Origin: Emiliania huxleyi CCMP1516
Lineage: Eukaryota > Haptophyta > Isochrysidales > Noelaerhabdaceae
Assembly: GCF_000372725.1 (NCBI RefSeq)
Contig: NW_005201392.1
Coordinates: forward strand, 133,843-197,842
Reading direction: 5' to 3'
DNA: 64,000 bases
Within the stretch, counting starts at the first letter, position 1, and the number at the start of each line of letters is the position of its first letter. Below the pieces are notes generated by a model. The model worked only from the letters and a program-made list of their open reading frames with translations, did not search any database and was not told the DNA's origin. Made by a program: the position numbers and the translations under genes. Positions 1-12,095 of this stretch are shown piece by piece.

Positions 1-190
1 TCATTAGCAAACCACCACGGGTCGCGCGGTCGATTTCTTTTTGTCTGTGTAGGCGAGGCTCGAAGGGGAGGGGAGGGCGTGGGGGGGGTGGGGGGGAGGG
101 GGTGGGGGGGGAGGAGGGGGGGCGGCGGGGTGGAGATTGCGACGATTGATCCAATTCTCGGAGATTCCTCGAGATATTCTCCTTCCTCCC

Positions 191-241
191 CATATACCCC
201 CATATACGCCCATATACGCCCATATACCCCATATACCCCCT
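191..241. repeat. short tandem repeat, ccatatacgcc-like
   Basis: Four to five imperfect copies of an 11-12 bp unit (ccatatacgcc/ccatatacccc) stand in tandem. The flanking 1-190 is G-rich low-complexity sequence and I see no gene in it. Confidence 0.7.
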
Positions 242-330
242 GGACATCTCCATAGCAGTTTTTGACCCTCTTTCACATGGTCATGATCCCGTAGGTGCTG
301 ACCTCTCCGTTCGCCGAGTGTTCCGCACAA

Positions 331-588
331 GTCTCCAGTCCCCAGTAATAATAGTAGTGCTCTGCAGTCTCCAGTAACCAGTCATACACGAGTGCTCTGC
401 ACAGGCTCCAGTCCTCAGTCATAATAGGAGTGCTCTGCACAGTCTCCAGTAATCAGTAATAATAATGGTGCTCTGCACAGTCTAGTGGCTCTGCACTGTC
501 TCCAGTCCCCAGTCATAATAGGAGTGCTCTGCACAGTCTCCAGTGACCAGTAATAATAGTGGTGCTCTGCACAGTCTCCACTAACTCC
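331..588. repeat. minisatellite, unit about 50 bp
   Basis: About five to six degenerate tandem copies share the cores agtctccagt, aataata and gtgctctgcac. No coding potential is apparent. The array lies directly upstream of the first gene of the window. Confidence 0.75.
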
Positions 589-726
589 AACCAGTAGCAC
601 TTTACTTCCACACGTTGTCCTTCACACAGCCTTCACATGAACCCGTCACACAGCCTTCTCCATGAGCTGCATCTATTGACTCTCTTTGGCGTGCATACCC
701 CCGCGCGCTGCAGGAACTCGATCAAC

Positions 727-2350
727 ATGCTCGACAAGCTCAAACGCGAGCTGGTGCCGGCCGCCGGTGACAAGCTCGTGCTCAAGCTCTCTCCTCCGCC
801 GCCGCCGCTTGCTGACAAGCAGGCTTGTGCTTGCGCGCACGTGACAATGCGCTCCCACCTGCAAGACGTATCCTCTGGCCTTCTGGCTGACACAGGCGTC
901 GCTGGCGGGCAACACGACCGTCAACGCTGCCGGAGGCGAGGCCGCCGGCATCCCGTCCGAGGGCAAGCCCGCTTCGCTCGAGGACGTCATCCCGTCCGTC
1001 ATCCCGTCGGGCGAGCCCGCTTCGCTCGAGGACGTCATCCCGTCCGAGGGCGAGCCCGCTTCGCTCGAGTACGTCGGCGTCGTGTTTGCGGCGTCGGTAG
1101 GCGCATCGTTCGCCGGCGCCGAGACCTCGCGGCGCCTCACGTTCACCGTCGACAAAACCTCGTGCCCGCCACTTCCGTCACCGCCCTTGTCCGTCATCGA
1201 CTCTGCCGGAGGCAAGCACGACGGCGAGAGCGAGCCCGCGTCGCTCAATGACGTCATCGGCAACGGCAATGACGTCCCGTCCGAGTCTGCGCCGACGGCT
1301 CCTGTCGGCATCACGTCGCTGTCGCCTTCGCTCCTCGGAGCCGAGGTGAGTGTGCGCACGCCAAGAGCACTTTATGTGCAATCTCCCCGTCTCCGAACAG
1401 CTGCGTCCGCTCTCGCCCACAGGCGTGCGGCGTCAAGGACGACGTCAAGGCCGCGCCCAAGCCCGCAGTGGACACGGCCAAGCCCGACGGCGATGTGGAC
1501 GAGATCTACTTGTCGTCGCCGCCGTCGCACCTCGGAGCCGAGGTGAGTGTGCGCACGCCAGGATTGTCATCATCTCTACGGTCTCCCTGTCTCCGCACAC
1601 TTGCGTGTTCTCCCCTCACCCAGGCGTGCGGCATCAAGTCCGCCGCCGCCGAGGAGCTCGCCGCCAAGTCCGCCGCCGCCGAGGAGGACGCCGAGTCGGC
1701 CACCGAGGAGGCGACCGCCGAGGAGGCGGCCACCAAGAAGGCGACCACCGAGGAGGCCGCCGCCAAGTCCGCCACCGAGGAGGAGTCCGAGGAGGCAGCC
1801 ACCGAGGAGGCCGCCGCCGAGGAGTCCGCCACTGAGGCCGTGGTCGCCGAGGAGTCCGCCACCAAGTCTGCCGCAGCCGAGGAGTCCTCCGCCACCAAGT
1901 CCGCCGCCACCGAGGAGTCCGACAACAAGTCTGCTGCCGCCGAGGAGTCCTCCGCCACCAAGTCCGCCGCCGCCGAGGAGGCCGCCACCAAGTCCGCCGC
2001 CGAGGAGTCCGCCACCAAGTCCGCCGTCGCCGAGGAGTCCTCCGCCACCAAGTCCGCCGCCGCCGAGGAGTCCGCCACCAAGTCCGCCGTCGCCGAGCCT
2101 GCCGTGGATTGCATGGCGCTTGTCCGCTCGGTTGGCCACCTCCCGACCCCGCCTTTACGCCGCCGCCGCCGCCCTCGCCGCCGCCGCTCTCGCCGCCGCT
2201 CTCACCGCCGCGCCTCACACGCGCCCGCCATCCTCGCTCATGACCGAAGCCCGCGCGCCTCAGGCGCAGCACGAGGCCAAGAACGAGAAGAACAAGGCGC
2301 CGACCAAGGCGGAGAAGAAGGACTGCGCCGCCGGCGTCGCCAACGAGGCT
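727..2350 (+). CDS. Ala/Glu/Lys-rich repetitive protein, multi-exon, unrecognised
   Basis: I do not recognise this gene. The best start is ATG 727, preceded by aactcgatcaac, a string that recurs before the next start at 2662. Supported exons are 727-840 (end uncertain), 896-1345, 1423-1542 and 1624 to about 2110. The introns 1346-1422 and 1543-1623 begin gtgagt and restore the frame. The exon ending LGAE followed by one starting ACG(V/I)K occurs twice. Exon 2 has three tandem copies of GEPASLEDVIPSE-like sequence. Exon 4 is a long run of KSAAAEESSAT-type units of about 33 bp. A further frame at 2238-2350 is Lys/Glu-rich and may be the last exon or another gene. The protein is probably extended or coiled and highly charged, with no enzyme motif. 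The 3' end is unresolved. Confidence 0.5.
1624..2100. repeat. coding repeat, KSAAAEESSAT units
   Basis: Roughly a dozen degenerate copies of a 24-33 bp unit encode Lys-Ser-Ala-Ala-Ala-Glu-Glu. Frame is kept throughout, so length variation between alleles would change protein length without a frameshift. Confidence 0.75.
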
Positions 2351-2661
2351 CGCCCCCATCCGCCCTGCCTGCCTTCCTCGCTGCCATCGGCCAGCCTATG
2401 CCGTGCGCGGCTGCATCGCACCTCACTCTCCAGCCGCCCCGTCCCCCGCCGTCGCCGCCGCCCGTTGCTGCCGGCCTCGTCTCCACGCCCTCGCCACGGC
2501 ACCGCCCTCGCCGCCGGCGCCCGCCACACCGCCGCCGCCACCGCCGCCGCCGCGCCGTCATGCGGCTTCAACCCACCTCCCACCCTCCCCACCGCCGGCA
2601 CTGCACCTCCCCACCCAATCCACCGCCCCCTTCATAGGTACGAGTGAACTCGATCAACATC

Positions 2662-3899
2662 ATGGCAGAGAACAAGACGGCAGGGAAGGTCGGCATCATG
2701 CCGGCCGACGTCTTCTCCGCGCCGCCCCTCGGAGCCAAGGCGGTGCGTGTGTGCGCGTGTCGCAGATCTCCACTCTCCTTCCAGCACGCTCCCCATTCCC
2801 CCTCAAGGCGTGCGACAAGAATGACGTCGTGAAGGGCGTCCCCGAGGCCAAGTCTGGCGCGGAGGCCTCCCTCGACGAGAGCACCCTCAAGAAGGACCCG
2901 GCCGCGGAAAAGGACCCCGCCGCGGACAAGGTCGACTCGGACAAGGCCAAGGCCATGTCCTCCGCCCACGCGCCGAGCGCCGTTTTCTGGTCCAAGCTTG
3001 ACCCGCCGACGTCCCCCAACGGCACCAAAGAAGCGCCGGCTCTCAAGCCGGTCACCGAAGACGCGCCGGCTTTCAAGCCGGTCACCGCCGGCGGCGCGCC
3101 GCTGCCGTCGATCAAGGAGTTTCCAGCGGAGGAGCCCGCCCCTTCGGTGCGCCTCGCACGCTTGCACACGCGGAGCCCCAACTATGACGCACCCACCGTT
3201 TGCGCGCGCGCAGGGCATCGCCGACTGGACCACCCCGTCGAACCCGCGCCGCAAGACGCGCCGCAAGAACGGGCGCAAGGGCGCGTCCGCCCCGATCGTC
3301 CGCACCAAGAGCACCCCGGTCGGCGGCAGCAACGGGTTCGGATGCCTGCTCGGAACGGACGGCAACGAGGGCATCCTCGGTGGCAACGGCAAGGCGACCG
3401 GCGGCTCCACGCCGTCGACCACAGACTCGGTGCTCGCCGCCTGCATACATGCGGCCTCCTCCCCCGCTCGCCGCTCAACCGCCAGTCTCGCGCCCTCCTG
3501 TTCAGGGCGCGACGGCCAACGTCGAGACGACCACGATTACCACGCCGGAGGGCTCCGTCTCTGCCTCCGGCTGGTTCTCTTGGCCCAAGTTCTGCCCGTC
3601 CTACTTGCTCCGCCTCTTTGGCATCCTCGCGCTGCTCTGCCTCGGAACCGCGTTTGCGCTCTCCTCGTACTCTGCCACCTCCGCGCTTCTCTCCTCGCAG
3701 CGGTACGAATCCCCGTGGCCGACATCGCCTCCCGCAACGTTCGCAAAGTCATTCACGCCGGCCGAACTCGATGACGAGGCATACGCGCGTAGAAGCATAG
3801 ACACGTTGCGGATGTTTGTACTCGCAGCCCCTGATTCACGCGATGCTCTGACACTCACACACCGTATTCACACCCTGACGATGGCATATTCACCTGTAG
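2662..3899 (+). CDS. basic/acidic N-terminal region with one membrane anchor; possibly the 5' part of the next gene
   Basis: ATG 2662 opens an exon ending LGAK at 2739. Introns 2740-2807, 3147-3213 and 3430-3505 then join exons that stay in frame. The Lys/Asp/Glu-rich exon 2 contains duplicated APALKPVTED-type units. Exon 3 is very basic (NPRRKTRRKNGRK). Exon 4, from 3506, encodes a hydrophobic stretch at about 3596-3670 (LLRLFGILALLCLGTAFAL) that fits a signal anchor. The LGAK/ACDK junction copies the LGAE/ACGVK junction of the upstream gene, so the two share an exon-intron cassette. The frame stays open past 3900, where the CUB-domain gene begins in another frame. The membrane segment would suit the missing signal anchor of that gene, so both may be one transcription unit. 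Confidence 0.5.
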
Positions 3900-3905
3900 G
3901 CATAC

Positions 3906-6900
3906 ATGGTGAACTCAATACCGATCCCACAAGAGACCTCCGACCTCGAGACCACAGCAGCGCCGTCACTGCAGAATGCATGTGGCGAATGCGTCGCGTG
4001 CAAGACACCTTATGGGTGCTATCCCTACGTTCTTTGGGATTATGGCGGACCACCGAACGCTGAAGATTGCATTAATTACTTTGGTGGCATTGATTGCTCG
4101 CCGCACCTGCCGCACCCGCCTCAAATGGCACCAACTCCACCGCCATCGTTACCACCTTCACCACCTTCACCGCCGCCTTCGCCGTCTTCGCCGCCTCCCA
4201 TCCCGCCGCCGCCGCTCCTCCCTGGCGGCTACTTCATCACCGGCCCGTGCTCGCTCACCGACGGCGGCTCGTGCGCCACATCGCCAAACTACCCGAACAG
4301 CTACGGCATCAACGAGGCGTGTACCATCAGCGGCGTGCCGCCGGTCGAGCTGGAGGTGATCGGCTTTGATGTGGATGGAACCCTCTGCGCAGAGATTCTC
4401 TGCCGTCAATGCGGCAGCTGCGGTTGTGACTATCTCACCGTCAACGGCGTTAAGTACTGCGGCACCTCGGGGCCGAGTGGCGCGGTGGCGGTGGACGGCG
4501 TCATCGAGTGGTTCTCGAATGGCTACATAGTCGGGCCGGGCTGGAAGGCGCGCCCCTGGTCCCTCTCGCTCCCCTTCTTTCTCCTCTCTGATGCCCACCT
4601 CCCTCTGCCGTCAGATCTGCTGGGCGACCCGGCCGCCTTCACCGGCTTCACCGCCATCATCGCCCCCGCCTCCTCCGCCCCCGCCGGTCTCCCCCGGCTT
4701 CGATGTCGTCGCGGAAACCGAGAACGAGCTCCGCTCCCTGATCGAGGGGGTTGCTGCCAGCACCTCAATCTATCTGCCGCCGGGTGCGCACTTCGAGCTG
4801 GGCAGCGAGATACATCAACATAGCATCAGCTGCGTCTCCAACATCAATGTGACCGTCGCGAGCAGCGGCGAGGGCGCGACGCTCGACGGCCGGGGACAGA
4901 CCGGGCTCTTTTACCTCTCGGGCGGCTGCAGCCTCACCCTGCGGGGGCTGACCCTCGTCAACGGGAGGGTGGACGGGAGGATGGACGGCGGCGGCGGCGT
5001 TGTGCACGCTTACGGCGCAGGCGACGTCGAGATCATCGACTCGACGGTCAGAGATTGCTCGGCTGGCGAGTACGGGGTGCGCCGCGTAGAGCTAGCCGCA
5101 CTCCAGCAGCGCCGCACGGCAGCGGGCTGAGAGATCAGAGGGTCACCCCGCTCTCTCCTCGCAACCGCAGGACGGCGGGGGCGGCGTCGTCTACGCGGAG
5201 GGCAGCGGCGCGGTCTCGATAATCGGCTCGACCGTGTCGGGCTGCTCTGCTCGAGTGCGCCGCGTAGAGCTAGCCGCTTGCAGCGGCGTACGGCAGCGGG
5301 GCGAGAGATAGAGAGGGGCCACGGGCTGCCTCACCCCGCTATCTCTCCTCGCAACCGCAGTACGGCGGGGGCGGCGTCATCTACGCGGATGGCAGCGGTG
5401 CGGTCTCGATAATCGGCTCGACCGTGTCGGGCTGCTCTGCTCGAGTGCGCCGCGTAGAGCTAGCCGCTTGCAGCGGCGTACGGCAGCGGGGCGAGAGATA
5501 GAGAGGGGCCACGGGCTGCCTCACCCCGCTATCTCTCCTCGCAACCGCAGTTCGGCGGCGTCGTCTACGCGGATGACAGCAACACTCACGTGACCGACTC
5601 CAACATCTCCGGCTGCACTGCCACGCGAGGCGGCGCAGTGTACGTGAACTCAGGCTCACGAGCCAGCCTGGCCCGCTCAACCATCTCCAACTGCATCGCC
5701 TCAGAGTCTGGCGGCGGCCTCTACTCGGCGGGAGGGCGCACCTCCCTTAGCGACGGCACCCTCATCAGCGGCTGCACTGCACCGGCGGGGAGCTCAATCT
5801 TCCTACTCGCTGGCGAGGTCTCCTACACCCTCCCCGCCCCAGCCGGTCGCTGGCTGCCGAACGCGCGCTGCGAGGTGTACCGGGAGGCGTGCCCTTACGA
5901 TCCGAGCCTCGTCGGGGAGCGGGATAAGGCAAAGGCTTGCCTCGAGCACCGCGAAGACTGCGCGCTCAACCTCGTCGTTCAGAACAACGTCGGCCCGTGG
6001 TACTGCCAGAAGCCGACCAACGTACAGCCGTGCAACTGGGTGGACGACTCCTCCCTCCTCGGAGCGAGCATCTACCAGCTACCGCTGTTGCCCGTCGACG
6101 AGGACTTCCCTTTTGCCTGCGCCGCCGGCCTCCTCGGCTCGGCCGACCCAAAGTACCAGTCGAGCAGCAGCTGCGCCGGCCGCTGTCCCGCAGGCTCCCA
6201 ATGCCCCGCAGAGGCAACCTATGAGGCGCTGCCCTGCGATGCGGGTCATCACTGCCCAAAGGGGACGAGCGTGCCCCTTCCCTGCCCCGCTGGATCGTAC
6301 TCGAACGCCACCAACCTCACCGACGCGAGCGATTGCACCGACGCCTCGCCGGGCCACTTCGCCACCACGGGCTCGACGCAGCAGACGGCGTGCGCCAAGG
6401 GCAGCTACGCCGCCACGGGCGGCCTCTCCGAGTGCGAGCCGTGCGCTGGCGGGAGCTACCAGAACGACACGGGCGCGACGTCCTGCCGCGACTGCGAGCA
6501 GGGCAGCTACTGCGCCAAGGGCGCGGCGGCGCCGCTGCCTTGCGGCGCGGGTACCTACTCGGACAAGTTGAACCTCGACTCGGCGGGCGGCTGCGAGGAC
6601 TGCCCAGAGGGCCACTTCTGCACCACCGGCAGCGTGGCTCCTGTGGCGTGCCGCTCCGGCACCTTCGCTTCCGGCTCGAACAACGCCGAGTGCGAGCCGT
6701 GCAAGGCGGGATCCTACCAGAACGCCACTGGTGCTGCCGGCTGCGTCGCGTGCGGGCTTGGCAGCTTCTGCCCGGTCGGCGCGTCCCTCGAGCTGCCCGC
6801 GACGTGCGAGCCGGGTACATACGCCAATGCCACTGACGACGACGGCTTGCCCGACTGCTTCGACTGTCCGGCGGGCTCGTCGTGCGGCGGCGGCGCCGCG

Positions 6901-9900
6901 CGTCCGACGCAGTGCGCGGCGGGCACGATCGCGCCGGCCGAGCGGATGGAGGCATGCGACAAGTGCGCGGGCGGGACCTACCAGAACGACACGGGCGCGA
7001 CATCCTGTCGCGCTTGCGAGGCGGGCAGCTACTGCGCCGAGGGCGCGTCGGCGCCGCTGCCTTGCGTTGCGGGCAGCTACTCGAACGCGACCAACCTCTC
7101 CGACGCGAGCGAGTGCACCGACGCCTCGCCGGGCTACTTCGCCACCACCGGCTCCACGCAGCAGACGGCGTGCGACAAGGGGTCGTACACGGACGCGGCC
7201 AAGCAGGGCGAGTGCACGCCCTGTTCCGGCGGCACGTACCAGGACGCGGAGGCGCAGACGGCGTGCAAGCCGTGCGAGGCGGGCGGCTACTGCGCTGTTG
7301 GCGCGGCGGCGGCGCTGCCGTGCGAGGCTGGCAGCTACTCGCGCGCCACCAACCTCTCCGCCGCGAGCGAGTGCACCGACGCCTCGCCGGGCCACTTCGC
7401 CACCACCGGCTCCACCGAGCAGACGGCGTGCGCCAAGGGGTCGTACACGAACGAGACCAGGCAGGGCGAGTGCACGCCCTGCGCCGGCGGCACGTACCAG
7501 GACGCGGAGGCGCAGATGTCGTGCAAGCCGTGCGAGGCGGGCGGCTACTGCGCTGTTGGCGCGTCGGCGGCGCTGCCGTGCGAGGCTGGCAGCTACTCGC
7601 GCGCCACCAACCTCTCCGCCGCGAGCGAGTGCACCGACGCCTCGCCGGGCCACTTCGCCACCACCGGCTCCACCGAGCAGACGGCGTGCGCCAAGGGGTC
7701 GTACACGAACGAGACCAGGCAGGGCGAGTGCACGCCCTGCGCCGGCGGCACGTACCAGGACATGGGCGGCAAGACGGAGTGCAAGCCGTGCAAGCAAGGC
7801 AGCTTCTGCGAGCCGGGCGCGGCGGCGGCGCTGCCGTGCGAGGCTGGCAGCTACTCGAACAAGACGAATCTTGACTCGGCGGGCGGCTGCATGGACTGCC
7901 CTTTGGGCCACGCTTGCACCACTGGCAGCGCGACTCCCATGGCTTGCCGCGCCGGCACATTCGCATCCGGCTCGCGCAACGCCGAGTGCGAGCCGTGCAA
8001 GGCGGGATCCTACCAGAACGCCATCGGTGCTGCCGGCTGCGTCCGGTGCGGGCTTGGCAGCTTCTGCCCGGTCGGCGCGTCGCTCGAACTGCCCGCGGCG
8101 TGCGAGCCGGGTACATACGCCAACGTCACGGACGGCGACGGCTTGCCCGACTGTTTCGACTGTCCGGCGGGCTCGTCGTGCGGCGGCGGGGCTGCGCCGC
8201 CGGCGGAGTGCTCGCCGGGCTCCGTCGCCGCCACGCCTGGACTCGCCAAGTGCGAGCGGTGTGAGCCTGGCACATCTTCCAGCGCCGGCAGCGAGTCGTG
8301 CAGCGAGTGCGCTGCAGGCACTTACGCCGCCAACTCCGGCCAGGGCCAGTGCGTCCCTTGCCCCCACCCCCTCAGTAGTGAGCGCGGCGCCGTCATCTGC
8401 TCCATCTGCCAGAAGGGCTTCTACCTGCTCCAGAGCGCCGACCCGGCCGACATCTTCTCCTCCCCGACCGACTACTGCAAGCCATGCCCGCCAAACGCAG
8501 AGTGCTCGGACGACACCTCGCTCGCGACCCTCGGCGTCCCAACCGGCTACTGGCGCGCCAGCCCCTCCTCCGCCGTGCTGACGGCGTGCCGCGCCTTTGG
8601 AGGGGATGGCCAGGCGGGCCAGGCGCGGTGTGTCGGCAATGTTGATCCGGGAGAGGCTAGCGGTCGGAGGGTGCAGGAGGCCGGCTTGGACTACTGCGCA
8701 GACGCCTTCGCCGGCCCCGAGTGCCAGCTCTGCCGCGAGCCGAACCACTACCTGGACGCCGACGGCGCCGCCTGCAACGAGTGCGTCGCTGTCGGCACGG
8801 CGGCGGGGCGCATGGCGGGCACCGCCCTCGGCCTCTGCGTCGCGTTTGGCCTCGTGGCGTTGGCGTACTCAGTTCAGCGCGGGCAAACCGAGTGGAGGAA
8901 GGAGCGCTTCATCGGACTTCCCTTGCGCATCGCCGACCGCACCGGCGACGCGATTTACAAAATCGGCCTCATCCCCAAGTTCAAGATCTTGTTTGGCTTC
9001 TACCAGGTCTGCCTCGTCCTCTCCACCACCTACTCGGCGCGGCTGCCGGAACGGTACACGGGCTGGACGGAGGCGCTGGCCGAAGCCGTCTTCATCGACT
9101 GGTCGGGCGTCGTGCTGCCGGTGCAGTGCCTGCCGCACAAGTCCCGGCTCGTCGCCGTCGCGATCTCTCCCATCGGCGTCATCGCACTGCTCCTCTTTGC
9201 TGGCATTGTCTTGCGGCTCTGTGCTCGCTGGCGGCGTGCTCGGCGAGGGGCTGCGGAGCCACCGACGGCGCTGGCCGAAACTGACGATGCGGCGGTCTTT
9301 TCATGGCCTGCAGAGGTGGCGCTCGGCCTCCTCGACCTCAGGGGGGGGGGGGTTCGGGGCCAATTCTTTCTTTTCGGCCCTTTGGGGAGCGCCCCGATTT
9401 TGGCCCGGGGGTGTTTCCCGGGTCCTAACCCAAAAAAAAAAAACCCGCCCCCCCCCCCCCCCCCCCAAAACCCTTAGCTGTCGATGTGCGTGCGCAGGGC
9501 TACACCACCTCTGCGCCGGGCGAGACGCTCGCTCTGGTCGAGTACATGCGGCAGGACGCGAGCGTCGAGTGCGGCACCGACGAGCACGACTCCATCACGA
9601 GACTCGCCACCGGCTTCGTCGTCATCTGGCCGGTCGGCTCGCTAGTCCTCTACTCGGCCCTTCTTCTCGCATGCTACAAGCCGCTGCAGGCCAAGTCGCC
9701 GAACGCGCTGACGAAGGCCACCGCCTTCCTTCACCGGGAGTACAAAAGGAACTGGTACTGGTGGGAGGCGGCCGATCTGGCCCGCAAGCTCTTTCTGACG
9801 GGCTTCGTGCTGCTGGTTGCCGAGGAGGAGGACTCCTTTGTTCGTCTCGTCGTGGCGGTGCTCGTGTGTTCGTGCTACGCCGTCGTGATCGCCCTGGTCC

Positions 9901-11930
9901 AGCCCTACAAGCGGTTCGGGGACAACATCCTCGCCGTGGTGCGCCCTTCGCCCAATCCCACACGCCCTTTGCGCTTGCTTGTGCTGCAGCTCTCAGCACA
10001 CGCTTGGATCGTGGCCAGTCCATCACCCACCCCACACACGCCCTTCCCACTGCAGTCACTCTGAGCCCAACGGACGCGGCTCGCACTGCAGGCCACCAGC
10101 CTCGTCCTCCTCCTCCTCTTCCTCGGTGCCAGCTGGACCACCATCTTCCTCAACATCGAGTTGCGATTCCCCGGCGACGAGCCGGGGCAGTCGGCCTCCG
10201 CCGTCCTCGGCTTCAGGTCTGAGAATGGACTGGTGAACTGGATGCTCGTCCTTGCTGCGGCTGCGCTCCTGATCTTCCTCGTGGGTACCATCATCGCCAT
10301 CCGCCGCCTTGCCAAGGTCCCCACGATTCGCCTCGTCTTAACCAAGCAGCCCCCCGAGCTGGCTCTGGTGGAAGGCCTCACGTGGCACCTCTTCCTCTCG
10401 CACATCTGGTCAGTCCTGTGGTCAGAGGGAGAGGCGGCGTAGGAGAACCCGCCAGAACGACCCGCCACTCCGCGAATAGGTCCACCGGCCAAGACGCCGT
10501 CGCGGTCATCAAGAATGAGCTTAAGCTCTTGATCCCCGGCATCAAGATCTTCCTCGATGTGGACGATTTGAAGGACATCGGGTCGCTGGAGGATTACGTT
10601 GACCGCACGCAGGTCATGCTCTTCTTCCTGTCGAAGGGCTACTTCCGCTCGAAGGCACTCCCCCAGCCCCTCCCTTTCCGAGAGTGCCTCGCTGTGTCGC
10701 CCACGACTACTCGTGCGCTCCTTGCCTGCAGAACTGCCTGCGCGAGATTCGGACGTCGCTCGAGAAGAGCAAGCCGCTCGTCCTCGTGCAAGAGGCGGAT
10801 CCGGCCAAGGGCGGCGGGACGCTGCAGGCGCTCCCCGCCCACCCCCAGCTCTGACCCTGCGGGGATTGCTCTCGCCACACACGGCTCTGAGGGGCGGTGT
10901 CGCCGCCGCCGCCGCACGCCAGCACTCACTCACGCACACCGTCGCTGCACGACTGCAGGAGTTGCGAGCACAGTGCCCGGAGGTCCTCCAGCCGGAGATC
11001 TTTGACAGTGGGTGGGCGCAGACGACGTGGCACCGCATCGACGAGTATCAGCGTGTCTCGCTTAAGATCATCTCCGAGGTGCCGCCACGGACAACTCCCT
11101 GCAGCTGTTCTGCCGTCGCCTCGACCTTGACCGCCGCCCCCTCGCACCTACCCTCAGGCGCTCCTCCTCTGCTCGCCACACTACCTGAACCTGACCTCCC
11201 TCCCGCTCTTCATCCCGGGCGAGGTCCAGGGCCAGCCGATCTCCTTCTCCAAGTCCGTCGTGCTCTGGGCCTCGCCGTTCGATGAGGGCGCAGACGAGCT
11301 GGCCAGCGAGCTCGCCACCAATTTCTCCGGCCTCACCGTCTCCACCGCCGAGGAGGCGGGCGACGCCACGCACATGCTTCTCTATCTGAACGCCGACACC
11401 TGGTCCGACGAGCGGCTGGCCGAGCAGGTCAAGCAGGCGCGCCAGGACAGGCTGAAGATCGTCATGGCGCACGAGAACGACCTCGACCGCGGCGGCTGTG
11501 AGTTCGCCAAGTTTTTTGAGACCACGCCGCAGGAACGCTGCCGATCAGCGGTCGATCTTTTATGTCCCGCCCGCTCCATGCCCCCCTTCCCCGCCGCCGC
11601 AGGAGCTCATCAACGCCGGGCTCTACGACGCCCTCGCCATTGCCTGCTTCCCCGGCCTGCACCATGAGGTGCGCTCCCCCGGCGGCACCTTTGCCACAGC
11701 GCCCGCCTCCTGAAGCGACTGATCTTGCACCCCCGGTCTCACAGGTGTCGCTCGTGCTGCTGGCCAAGGCTCTGGGCGCAACCCCGGTGAGCGCTCGCTC
11801 GAGCATCCGCGACTCGCTTTCGAATATCGGGCGCTTCACTACCGTGCCTCGCGGCTCGACGACGTCCGACCCAGTCGTTACCGAGGAGGATTCGCAGCTG
11901 GAGCAGCTGCCAGAGGTGGAGCAGGTGTAG
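3906..11930 (+). CDS. giant receptor-like protein: CUB, beta-helix, GCC2/GCC3 repeats, 7-8 TM, tandem TIR-like
   Basis: About 2,280 residues in thirteen exons. Exon 3906-4547 is Pro-rich, then a CUB domain (SPNYPNSYG, conserved Cys, ending GWK|ICW). Exons 4615-5076, 5171-5254, 5361-5444 and the start of 5551-9340 form a right-handed beta-helix. Then come about a dozen Cys-rich GCC2/GCC3-type units with a near-identical 258-bp internal repeat. Membrane helices lie at about 8803-8877, 8975-9030, 9155-9220, 9600-9680, 9780-9900, 10092-10150 and 10220-10300. Exons 10092-10408 and 10480-11078 give a TIR-like domain (FLSHIW, FLDVDDL, SKNCLRE matching the S-x2-C-x2-E of NAD-hydrolysing TIRs). A second TIR-like fold (VVLWASPF to FFETTPQ) fills 11158-11744. 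The stop is TAG 11928. The ectodomain probably faces outside and TIR the cytosol. Ligand and enzymatic activity are unproven. Confidence 0.8.
5171..5550. repeat. tandem duplication of one exon plus its intron (2 x 190 bp)
   Basis: Units 5171-5360 and 5361-5550 each hold an 84-bp exon (28 residues, one beta-helix turn, ending STVSGCSAR) and a 106-bp intron beginning gtgcgccgcg and ending caaccgcag. The two introns look identical and the exons differ at only a few bases. The preceding intron 5077-5170 is a diverged relative of the same intron. Confidence 0.85.
9341..9480. other. homopolymer-rich tract, probable low-quality sequence inside the receptor gene
   Basis: Runs of G, A and C with stretched ggccc/tttcgg steps look like trailing base calls of a read. 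They fall where an exon end and the donor of the intron ending at 9497 should be. Coding resumes cleanly at 9498 (GYTTSAPGE). Confidence 0.6.
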
Positions 11931-12078
11931 AGGTGACGAGCAACTTTGCAGTTCGGCTCAAGCGGCAAGGGTTGGACGGTAATATCGTTTGTGCATTGTG
12001 TGGGCTTTGTGCACAGGGCGGGGTGGTAGGCGGTAGTGCTAGTGGGGCCCCGCCCCCCGCAAGCCGCGGTACTGTCCT

Positions 12079-12095
12079 ATAAATAATAAATAAAA
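12079..12095. promoter_or_regulatory. AT-rich AATAAA cluster between convergent genes
   Basis: Two overlapping AATAAA hexamers lie 150 bp after the receptor stop and about 80 bp beyond the stop of the opposing SUMO-like gene. This is the only AT-rich patch nearby. A polyadenylation role is inferred; algal signals vary. Confidence 0.35.

Noticed and set aside
6079-8748. Very long minus-strand reading frame (889 codons) opposite the Cys-rich repeats
   Set aside because: Ala/Arg/Val-rich translation with internal repeats mirrors the sense repeats; the + strand has conserved Cys patterns. It is a shadow of high GC.
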